From: Perlabentimonas gracilis
GTDB taxonomy: Bacteria > Bacteroidota > Bacteroidia > Bacteroidales > Tenuifilaceae
Direction of reading: 5' to 3'
NCBI RefSeq assembly: GCF_011174675.1
Contig: NZ_JAANIG010000008.1
Coordinates: forward strand, 61,670-125,669
DNA length: 64,000 nucleotides
The notes below the pieces were generated by a model, which saw nothing but the letters and a program-made list of their open reading frames with translations, was not told the DNA's origin and made no database searches. Shown here piece after piece: positions 54,218-60,940 of the stretch. The translations under genes were made by a program, and so were the position numbers. The stretch's first letter is position 1; each line of letters opens with the position of its first letter.

Positions 54218-54811
54218 ATGGATTTGAGCATAAAGCACCTATCTGACAATGAGCTTGTAGAGCAGTTCATTTCGGGCAATCAGCAGGCAATTGACACCCT
54301 TATCCGCAGGCATCGCAAAAGAGTATTTGGTTACATTCTGCTCTTGGTGAAGAACCATACTTTAGCCGAGGATATTTTTCAGGACACCTTTGTTAAGGTA
54401 ATTCAATCGCTACAGAAAAGAAAATACACCGATAACGGACGTTTCGTATCGTGGGTGATGCGCATTGCCCACAACCTGATAATTGACCATTTTAGGCGCG
54501 AGAAACAGCTTAATACGGTATCGAACGAGAGTACCCCGGTGGATATTTTTAACTCGTCCCGTTTCTCCGATAAGAATGTGGAGGAGCATATTGTTTACGA
54601 CCAAATACTTTCGGAGGTGAGGGTACTTGTTGACTGCCTCCCCGACGAGCAGAAAGAGGTTGTTCTGCTTAGGCACTATGCAGGGCTTAGCTTTAAGGAA
54701 ATAGCCGAGCAAACCAATGTAAGCATAAACACAGCCCTTGGTAGAATGCGGTATGCACTTATTAATATGCGGAAGATTATGGAGGAGAGGAATATTTGCC
54801 TATCGAAGTAG
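54218..54811 (+). CDS. ECF-type RNA polymerase sigma factor
   Basis: A 197-residue sigma-70-family factor of the ECF group. Region 2 is recognisable in NQQAIDTLIRRHRKRVFGYI and AEDIFQDTFVKVIQSL, WVMRIAHNLIIDHFRR (2.4), and region 4 in LPDEQKEVVLLRHYAGLSFKEIAEQ and NVSINTALGRMRYALINMRK. No anti-sigma gene follows. Downstream is a 68-nt palindrome and a small 71-codon gene, which may be cotranscribed or separate. Cognate promoters are unknown. Confidence 0.93.
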   Translation: MDLSIKHLSDNELVEQFISGNQQAIDTLIRRHRKRVFGYILLLVKNHTLAEDIFQDTFVKVIQSLQKRKYTDNGRFVSWVMRIAHNLIIDHFRREKQLNTVSNESTPVDIFNSSRFSDKNVEEHIVYDQILSEVRVLVDCLPDEQKEVVLLRHYAGLSFKEIAEQTNVSINTALGRMRYALINMRKIMEERNICLSK

Positions 54812-54856
54812 GGGCAAGCTTTTATTTAAGATATTTGTGGTTCATAATAGCCATTG

Positions 54857-54924
54857 CTGCCGCACGAGTCCTCTCGTGTGGCAATAAAAAATAGGAAAAC
54901 CACACTAGGGGACTCGTGCGGCAG
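54857..54924. repeat. 68-nt palindromic element, copy A
   Basis: CTGCCGCACGAGTCC... and its complement form 25-nt arms around an 18-nt A-rich core (caataaaaaataggaaaa). The same element, in opposite orientation, lies at 58986-59053. It sits just after the ECF sigma gene. Confidence 0.85.
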
Positions 54925-55124
54925 CCTTTGCGACTTCCTCAACCTCAACATTTGGGTTACCTAAAATATGCGTACAACAAAATTAGCAAGAGTTCCACTA
55001 AGTAGCATAAAGACATAATTTTTTGTAGGGCTTAAGGGTGAATAAAAACCATATCAATAAATTTTGAGCCGAAATTACAATATCAGGCTATTGTAGCCGT
55101 TCTACTGTTGATAACAAAATTGCA

Positions 55125-55340
55125 ATGCATACCAACAGTAAAATGCCTATGAATAAAACTTTTACTCCAATCCTATGGAACCTCAAGAGTTTTCAGGATT
55201 ATCAGATTGACGAAATTTACAACCTACACAATCTGTTTGAACCTCTGGAAAAATTCCAAAATCTCCTTAAAGATATTGACGAGAAAGCGCCTGAGGTATC
55301 GGACGAAGTTATCCAAAGGATAATAAATCGCACTACCTAA
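55125..55340 (+). CDS. Small protein downstream of the ECF sigma factor gene (71 aa)
   Basis: 71 codons, acidic, mostly helical in look (DEIYNLHNLFEPLEKFQNLLKD). No known domain. A real gene is supported by the clean terminator just behind it (55363-55394) on the same strand and by codon composition. The ATG at 55125 or 55143/55149 could each start it; the conserved-looking part begins at MNKTFTPILWNLK. Function unknown; it could be a regulator of the sigma factor, which is speculation. Confidence 0.55.
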   Translation: MHTNSKMPMNKTFTPILWNLKSFQDYQIDEIYNLHNLFEPLEKFQNLLKDIDEKAPEVSDEVIQRIINRTT

Positions 55341-55362
55341 CAACAAGTTGCATTAACATTTT

Positions 55363-55394
55363 AAAAAGCCAGAAAAAATTTTCTGGCTTTTTTT
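55363..55394 (+). terminator. Terminator after the small 71-aa gene
   Basis: AAAGCCAGAAAA pairs with TTTTCTGGCTTT, followed by a run of T. Confidence 0.85.
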
Positions 55395-55459
55395 TGGATT
55401 ATTCAAATTCAATGTGATATATTTGTAATATCATTTTAATATCACTAATCTAAAAAAAT

Positions 55460-56431
55460 ATGAAAACACAAGAAGAACCATTCAAAGGATTAAAGTTGAA
55501 CGGCATACTAATGCTAATATTCAACTTTCTGCTACTTTTTGGCATCGTATTCCTATTCATTAAGCTTGTTAGCACATCAGGCATTAGCCCGCTAATGGCC
55601 ACCCTGTCGGGTATTGGACTGGGAGTACTGTTTGTCCTAAACTGTATATTCTGGGGAGGATTTATGCAAATTGAACCCAACGAGACACGAGTAATGGTTT
55701 TCTTTGGCAAGTACGAGGGAACGGTAAAGGAGAACGGTTTTTTCTGGGTAAACCCATTCTATGCCAAGCAAAAGCTTACTCTGCGCGCCCGCAACCTCGA
55801 TGCCGACCCCATTAAGGTAAACGACAAGAGCGGAAACCCCATCATGATTGGCATGGTGTTGGTTTGGCGACTGTTCGACACGTACAAGGCTTCGTTTCAT
55901 GTCGATAACGCCTCGATGGCAGCCAATACTGCTGGGGCAACATCCACCGCACGCCTTAACGAGAAGATGATGGCGTACCAGAACTTCGTTAAGATTCAGT
56001 GCGACGCTGCCCTTCGATACGTAGCAGGTATGTTTGCCTACGATATGAACGAGGCCGAAAGCGCTAAAGAGCTAACCCTACGCTCACACGGCGACGATAT
56101 CAACAAAATACTAGAGGAGCAAATCAACGAGCGCCTAGCCATTGCGGGAATTGAGGTGGTAGAAGCACGCATAAACTACCTAGCCTATGCCCCCGAGATT
56201 GCCGCCGTAATGCTACGCCGCCAACAGGCCGATGCCATTATATCGGCTCGGGAAAAGATTGTTGAGGGCGCTGTGGGAATGGTTAAGCTGGCGCTGGATA
56301 AATTGGCCGAGGAGAAAACCATTGAGTTTGACGACGAGAAGAAAGCCGCCATGATTAGTAACCTAATGGTAGTGCTTTGCTCCGAGGAGTCGGCAACTCC
56401 CATAGTTAATGCCGGTACGTTACACCAATAG
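55460..56431 (+). CDS. SPFH/Band 7 membrane protein
   Basis: A 323-residue protein. Two transmembrane helices at the N-terminus (LMLIFNFLLLFGIVFLFI; LSGIGLGVLFVLNCIFWGGF) are followed by the SPFH domain (IEPNETRVMVFFGKYEGTV, GNPIMIGMVLVWRLFDTYKA, LRYVAGMFAYDMNE) and a helical C-terminal domain (YAPEIAAVMLRRQQADAIISAREKIVEGAVGMV). SPFH proteins form large membrane rings or microdomains that regulate proteases. It is followed 7 nt downstream by a 57-codon Arc-like gene, and then by a CPBP protease gene: a cluster seen in Bacteroidota. Confidence 0.9.
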   Translation: MKTQEEPFKGLKLNGILMLIFNFLLLFGIVFLFIKLVSTSGISPLMATLSGIGLGVLFVLNCIFWGGFMQIEPNETRVMVFFGKYEGTVKENGFFWVNPFYAKQKLTLRARNLDADPIKVNDKSGNPIMIGMVLVWRLFDTYKASFHVDNASMAANTAGATSTARLNEKMMAYQNFVKIQCDAALRYVAGMFAYDMNEAESAKELTLRSHGDDINKILEEQINERLAIAGIEVVEARINYLAYAPEIAAVMLRRQQADAIISAREKIVEGAVGMVKLALDKLAEEKTIEFDDEKKAAMISNLMVVLCSEESATPIVNAGTLHQ

Positions 56432-56438
56432 ATAAGTT

Positions 56439-56612
56439 ATGGCGAAAAAGAAATCATTTGTGCTACGGGTTGATCCTGACAAGCTGGAGGCTTTGGAGAA
56501 GTGGTCGGCCGATGAGTTCCGTAGCATTAATGGTCAGATTGAATGGATTATTGATCAGGCGCTGAAAAAAGCAGGGCGCTATAAAAAAACATCAACAGAT
56601 GAAAAAGATTAG
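56439..56612 (+). CDS. Small Arc/ribbon-helix-helix-like protein (57 aa)
   Basis: ATG at 56439 to TAG at 56612: MAKKKSFVLRVDPDKLEALE, then a helix-turn-helix-like rest ending in basic residues. A beta strand (SFVLRVD) followed by two helices with EKWSADEFRSINGQIEWIID matches the ribbon-helix-helix (Arc/MetJ) fold, so it is probably a DNA-binding protein. It is too short for automatic calling. It lies 7 nt after the SPFH gene and overlaps the CPBP gene by 14 nt, which supports translation. Role: possible regulator of this operon. Confidence 0.75.
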   Translation: MAKKKSFVLRVDPDKLEALEKWSADEFRSINGQIEWIIDQALKKAGRYKKTSTDEKD

Positions 56613-57522
56613 CAAGCTATGGTTATTCCTTATCATAACCTTTACCATCAACTTCTCGATGGTAGGAATTTTTCTAAGCTTGGGTTACGAATACAAGGAT
56701 ACCGAAGGAGTAATTCTTGGCGTTTTGTACATGTTTGTCCCAATGTTAGCAGCCCTTTTTGTCGAAAAAATTGTTCACAAGCAAAAGGCTGCCAAATCGC
56801 TTTTTATATCGTTTAAATTCAATAGGTGGTTTTTGGTAGCCATTGCCATACCACTCGTTTATACTGGGCTATCTATAGGCATAAGCCTATTGCTTCCCGG
56901 GGTCTCGTTCTCCATGGAAATGGAGGGACTTTTCACACGTTTCGAAGGGCTAATTACTCCTGAGGAGATGGAGCGAATGCAACTTGCACTTGCAGCATCG
57001 CCCATACACCCAATTCTTTTAACCCTAATCCAAGGTATTATTGGTGGCCTTACGGTAAATGCTGTTGCCGCCTTTGGTGAGGAGTTGGGTTGGAGGGGAT
57101 TTCTGATAAAAGAGTATAAAGATTTGCATTTTGCCAAAGCTAGCCTAATAATTGGGGTTATCTGGGGAATATGGCACGCCCCCATGATACTGATGGGGCA
57201 TAACTACCCCAACAACCCACAAGTTGGCGTGCTAATGATGACTGTATGGTGCATACTGCTTTCGTTCCCATTCAGCTACATTGCCATTAAGGCAAAATCG
57301 GTTATTGCTGCGGCATTAATGCATGGGATGATTAATGGAACTGCCGGTTTAAGCATAATGCTTGTGGTTGGAGGCACCGACCTTACGGTAGGTGTAACAG
57401 GATTATCTGGCTTTATTGCTTTAGTAATGGTTATTCTTGCAATCTACATCTACGACTATAAGATATCAAAAGAAAAGATTATGGGGCAAACACTGGCTCA
57501 GACGCTAAACAAACACAATTAA
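56599..57522 (+). CDS. CPBP-family intramembrane metalloprotease (CAAX protease-like)
   Basis: A 307-residue protein with about eight transmembrane helices. The four CPBP motifs are: EELGWRGFL (glutamates for metal), the VIWGIWHAP histidine motif, FSYIAIKAKSVI, and ALMHGMINGTAG. Bacterial members are implicated in membrane-protein processing or bacteriocin self-immunity. It overlaps the Arc-like gene by 14 nt, so belongs to the SPFH operon. Confidence 0.9.
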   Translation: MKKISKLWLFLIITFTINFSMVGIFLSLGYEYKDTEGVILGVLYMFVPMLAALFVEKIVHKQKAAKSLFISFKFNRWFLVAIAIPLVYTGLSIGISLLLPGVSFSMEMEGLFTRFEGLITPEEMERMQLALAASPIHPILLTLIQGIIGGLTVNAVAAFGEELGWRGFLIKEYKDLHFAKASLIIGVIWGIWHAPMILMGHNYPNNPQVGVLMMTVWCILLSFPFSYIAIKAKSVIAAALMHGMINGTAGLSIMLVVGGTDLTVGVTGLSGFIALVMVILAIYIYDYKISKEKIMGQTLAQTLNKHN

Positions 57523-57528
57523 AAAACC

Positions 57529-57744
57529 ATGCCACTTGTACGATCGAAACAGCCCTGCCCCAAGTGTGGCAGCAAAGATTTTGAGCTTGGCGAGGCCTAC
57601 ATTGCAGGCAGTATGCTAACCAGAATCTTCAATATCCAAAACCGAAAGTTCAGCTCATTCACCTGTGTAAAGTGTAGGTATACCGAGTTTTACCAAGTAC
57701 CCATGCGCAAAGCAATGAATGTGCTCGATTTCTTCGTTGGATAA
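57529..57744 (+). CDS. Zinc-ribbon protein (71 aa)
   Basis: A short protein with two CxxC pairs (C10/C13 in QPCPKCGSKDF; C46/C49 in FTCVKCRYTEF), as in the Zn-ribbon nucleic-acid-binding family PF09855. Starts 6 nt after the CPBP stop, so belongs to the same transcript. No function is assigned. Confidence 0.8.
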   Translation: MPLVRSKQPCPKCGSKDFELGEAYIAGSMLTRIFNIQNRKFSSFTCVKCRYTEFYQVPMRKAMNVLDFFVG

Positions 57745-57752
57745 AATGAGCA

Positions 57753-58715
57753 ATGATGAAAAGGCTTATACAAGCTGCAGCGCTTTTGCTATGCATTGGC
57801 GCTGTTAATCCTACCAAGGCACAAAGCGATGAGGACAAAGCCTATCGCTCATCGGAAGTAGCAATATTCAACGGTCGTGATACGCTAAGGGGAACCCTGC
57901 TCCTACCGGATGGAAAAGAAAAACCAACCGTTGTTCTGATTATTGCAGGATCGGGTCCCACCGACCGAAATGGTAACCAGTTTGGAATGGCCAACAACAG
58001 CCTAAGATTTTTGGCCGAAGAGCTAGCCACAAATGGAATAGCATCGCTACGATATGATAAGCGTGGTGTAGGCTTTAGCCGTAGCAACCAACCCGAGAGC
58101 GAGGTTGTTTTTGATGATTTTATTGAGGATGCTACCTTATGGCTCACAATGCTCAAGGAGAGCGGAAACTACTCAAAAGTTCTTGTGGCGGGCCATAGCG
58201 AGGGATCGCTAATTGGAATGGTTGCTGTGCAGAAGGTTAGCGTTGATGGTTTTATATCCATTGCGGGATCGGGTCAACGGATTGATAGAATCCTGCTCGA
58301 ACAGCTAAGCCAACTCCCTGAGGATATGCTTAACGATGCTAAAATCATAATTGATAGCCTTGTTGCCGGGTACCAGGTAAAGAGGGTTAACCCCATGCAG
58401 CTATGGCTTTTCCGCCCCAGCGTGCAGCCCTACCTAATAAGCTGGATGAGAATAGACCCAGCCGTAGAAATTGGCAAGCTATCCATTCCAATACTAATTG
58501 CACAAGGTACTACCGACATTCAGGTAACAACAGAAAATGCCGAATTACTGGCGAATGCCAACCCGCTTGCAGAGCTGGTAATTATTAAGGGGATGAATCA
58601 CGTGCTAAAGATGGTAGAGATGGATAGAGAGAAGAATATGGCAGCTTATATCAACCCTGAACTACCCATTTCGGAAGAGCTGATTAGTGCGATTGTTGAA
58701 TTTGTGGGGGATTAA
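57753..58715 (+). CDS. Exported alpha/beta hydrolase
   Basis: A 320-residue protein with signal peptide (LLLCIGAVNPTKAQ). The catalytic triad is readable: Ser in VAGHSEGSLIG, Asp in AQGTTDIQV, His in GMNHVLK; the oxyanion region is IIAGSGPTDRNGN and LRYDKRGVG. This resembles Bacteroidota esterases of the DUF3887/BD-FAE-like group; substrate unknown. It starts 8 nt after the zinc-ribbon gene, and ends the operon. Confidence 0.88.
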   Translation: MMKRLIQAAALLLCIGAVNPTKAQSDEDKAYRSSEVAIFNGRDTLRGTLLLPDGKEKPTVVLIIAGSGPTDRNGNQFGMANNSLRFLAEELATNGIASLRYDKRGVGFSRSNQPESEVVFDDFIEDATLWLTMLKESGNYSKVLVAGHSEGSLIGMVAVQKVSVDGFISIAGSGQRIDRILLEQLSQLPEDMLNDAKIIIDSLVAGYQVKRVNPMQLWLFRPSVQPYLISWMRIDPAVEIGKLSIPILIAQGTTDIQVTTENAELLANANPLAELVIIKGMNHVLKMVEMDREKNMAAYINPELPISEELISAIVEFVGD

Positions 58716-58929
58716 TACTTTTTGATTATAGCCTAGAGATTTTTATTAAAACACAGAGGATTTGCCAATACTCATTCCGGTAACTGCTTAAGCAATGAAT
58801 AGGGTTAGATATCTTGAGAGTTCTTGACTATTTAGAGAAAACACAGAGGACACAGAGTGATTTTGATAATTTACCTTGCGGGAAATTATCAAAAAAACAG
58901 ATAAGGGGCTGACCTTAAGTATCTTTAAA

Positions 58930-58976
58930 TACTCACGGGGTGACTATTTGCTTAGCAGATAGTCACCCCGTGAGGA
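58930..58976. repeat. 47-nt RAYT-type palindrome
   Basis: TACTCACGGGGTGACTA ... AGTCACCCCGTGAG around a GCTTAGC-containing loop. Same length and nearly the same sequence as the copy beside cas1 (42831-42877). Confidence 0.82.
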
Positions 58977-58985
58977 AATACATTG

Positions 58986-59053
58986 CTACCGCACGAGTCC
59001 CCTCGTGTGGGTTTTCTATTCTTCATTGCCACACGAGGGGACTCGTGCGGCAG
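58986..59053. repeat. 68-nt palindromic element, copy B
   Basis: Reverse-oriented copy of the element at 54857-54924: equal length, same arms with few changes, and an 18-nt core that matches only when one copy is reverse-complemented. It lies in the 360-nt gap between the hydrolase gene and the TPR gene, otherwise empty of genes. Confidence 0.85.
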
Positions 59054-59075
59054 CGTTGGTAAATATGAGGTTCTA

Positions 59076-59963
59076 CTACTTTGCTCTACGGTAGTAATAA
59101 TCGGCTCGTTGTTTATTGTCGAAGCGAGTGTAAATATTTCCCAAGTACTGAGCATATCGTGGATCGGGATTACTCTTGTATAGCCGCTCGAAATAATCGC
59201 GCGAGCGCTGTAAATCGGCATTAATAGTTTCGAGTGCATTGAGCAGCTGGCGATACTGCTTATTGGTTCTGTTTTTCTGATAGGCCTTCATCTCGCTCTG
59301 GTAGGCAGCCTCGGCAATATTGAAAAGTTCAATGGCAAGCGATTCCATAGCCTCGGTATTACCTGGCTCGTTCTTTAGAATCCTTTCGGCGGTTGCAACT
59401 ACTTTTTCGGTATCACCACTGCGCTTCACCATCTTAAGATAGGCTAAGAGCACATTGTGGCTATCCTTACAATCACTATGCAGGTTATCCCAAAGATCGG
59501 CGGCTAAATCCCAATTCTCGCTCTTTACGTATGCTAAATACAGCTGACAGCGCACTCCGTCAATATCATTACCGTTAGGGTAACTATCGAGATAATTGCT
59601 CAGGTTAATTATTTCACGGGATAAATTGTCAATCTTTAGATATGCTTTAGCCAAAGTGAAATAGGCAGCACCATTGGCTGCTTCCTGCTCCTTGGCTTTC
59701 TCTAAATAGTCTAACGTTTTCTGGGTTTGTCCTACCTCCCATGCTGCTAAACCTGCATTCCTATAAATGGCACCATCGGCCACCTTACCACGACTTGTAT
59801 TAAGGGATATTAGGCTGTCGTAAGCGTTTAAAGCGGTGGAATAATCCGATTTATCAAACGCTATCTTGGCATCAGTTTTAAGCTGCGACATCTGCTTTGA
59901 GACAGTGCAAGAGGTAACCATTGCCATGGCAAGCACTGGAATAAGTAATCTATTAATCTTCAT
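59076..59963 (-). CDS. TPR-repeat lipoprotein
   Basis: A 295-residue lipoprotein (lipobox VTSC at Cys19). Tetratricopeptide-type helices are visible: AKIAFDKSDYSTALNAYDSL, NAGLAAWEVGQTQKTLDYLEKA, AYFTLAKAYLKIDNLSREI and AAEAYQSEM-like repeats, with a C-terminal YLGNIYTRFDNKQRADYYYRR. It probably scaffolds protein complexes at the envelope. A -7 box (complement of 59987-59994, TACCTTTG) lies 24 nt upstream. Confidence 0.85.
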   Translation of the reverse strand: MKINRLLIPVLAMAMVTSCTVSKQMSQLKTDAKIAFDKSDYSTALNAYDSLISLNTSRGKVADGAIYRNAGLAAWEVGQTQKTLDYLEKAKEQEAANGAAYFTLAKAYLKIDNLSREIINLSNYLDSYPNGNDIDGVRCQLYLAYVKSENWDLAADLWDNLHSDCKDSHNVLLAYLKMVKRSGDTEKVVATAERILKNEPGNTEAMESLAIELFNIAEAAYQSEMKAYQKNRTNKQYRQLLNALETINADLQRSRDYFERLYKSNPDPRYAQYLGNIYTRFDNKQRADYYYRRAK

Positions 59964-60085
59964 CTAATTATATTTTAAACAAGCCGCAAAGGTAATAACA
60001 AATGAAGAAATTAAAAGATAACCGAGTGCGTATCTCGTAATTCTAGGCAAGCCTATCCGGCATTGTGCCATAGGAATAGAAAAAA

Positions 60086-60709
60086 CTACTTCTTTAAATA
60101 ATCCTCGAATAGCTTCTCAAACTTATCAATTTTGGGTAGAATAACCATTTGGCAGTATGGCTGCTTAGAGTTATTTTCGAGGTAGTTCTGGTGGTAATCC
60201 TCCGCTTTATAAAATTTGGTAAAAGGCGATATTTCTGTAACAATAGGGTCGTTCCAAATAGCAGCTCTACTAAGCATATTCTTTACGTCTTCGGCTACAC
60301 TTTTTTGTTCATCGGTGTGATAGAATATTACCGAACGATACTGCGTGCCCACATCGGCTCCTTGGCGGTTAAGCATGGTAGGGTTGTGGGTTTTAAAAAA
60401 TATTTCAAGGATTTTAGCATAGCTAATTACGCTGGGATTGAACTTAACCTGCACCACCTCGGCGTGGCCAGTTAGACCTGACGATACCTCTCGGTACGTT
60501 GGGTTTGCAATCTTACCCCCCGAGTAGCCCGATAGCACCTCCTCTACCCCATTAACCCTTTCAAATATTGCTTCAACACACCAAAAGCACCCTGCACCTA
60601 GGGTGGCGATTTCAAAAGTATTATTCTTCATCTTATTCGATATTTTTTGTGCACTAACCGACCCAACACTTAAGAGAATTATTATAGTTAGGCTTAGAAA
60701 TTTATACAT
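60086..60709 (-). CDS. msrA: Peptide-methionine (S)-S-oxide reductase MsrA, exported
   Basis: A 207-residue MsrA with a signal peptide (IIILLSVGSVSA-Q), so periplasmic or secreted. The active site GCFWCVEA (C41 nucleophile, C44) and VSGYSGG-type motif (LSGYSGGKIANPTYREVSSG), HAEVVQV, DVGTQYRS and AEDYHQNYL are all present. It reduces the S-form of methionine sulfoxide in envelope proteins. The recycling Cys is probably that in KQPYCQM. No msrB is adjacent. Confidence 0.93.
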   Translation of the reverse strand: MYKFLSLTIIILLSVGSVSAQKISNKMKNNTFEIATLGAGCFWCVEAIFERVNGVEEVLSGYSGGKIANPTYREVSSGLTGHAEVVQVKFNPSVISYAKILEIFFKTHNPTMLNRQGADVGTQYRSVIFYHTDEQKSVAEDVKNMLSRAAIWNDPIVTEISPFTKFYKAEDYHQNYLENNSKQPYCQMVILPKIDKFEKLFEDYLKK

Positions 60710-60883
60710 CTCAGAATTTTTATTTCAAAACAATTCTGGGTATGCATTTGTTCAGAAGCCATAAAGGGGTAAAGCTATGAAAGATTCCTTAGAGTAAGAG
60801 AAACTTAAATGTTAGATAATATGCATACATAACTTGTTCTGCAAGAGGCACACTAAAACTGCACAACATATGAAGAAAACTAA

Positions 60884-60914
60884 AATAGGAGGCTCGCAAT
60901 GCGAGCCTCCTATT
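60884..60914 (-). terminator. Terminator of the M16 peptidase gene
   Basis: AATAGGAGGCTCGC/GCGAGCCTCCTATT (14 bp, 3-nt loop) with a T-rich tail on the minus strand. Confidence 0.85.
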
Positions 60915-60940
60915 AATTTATGAATTAAATAACTACGTAA

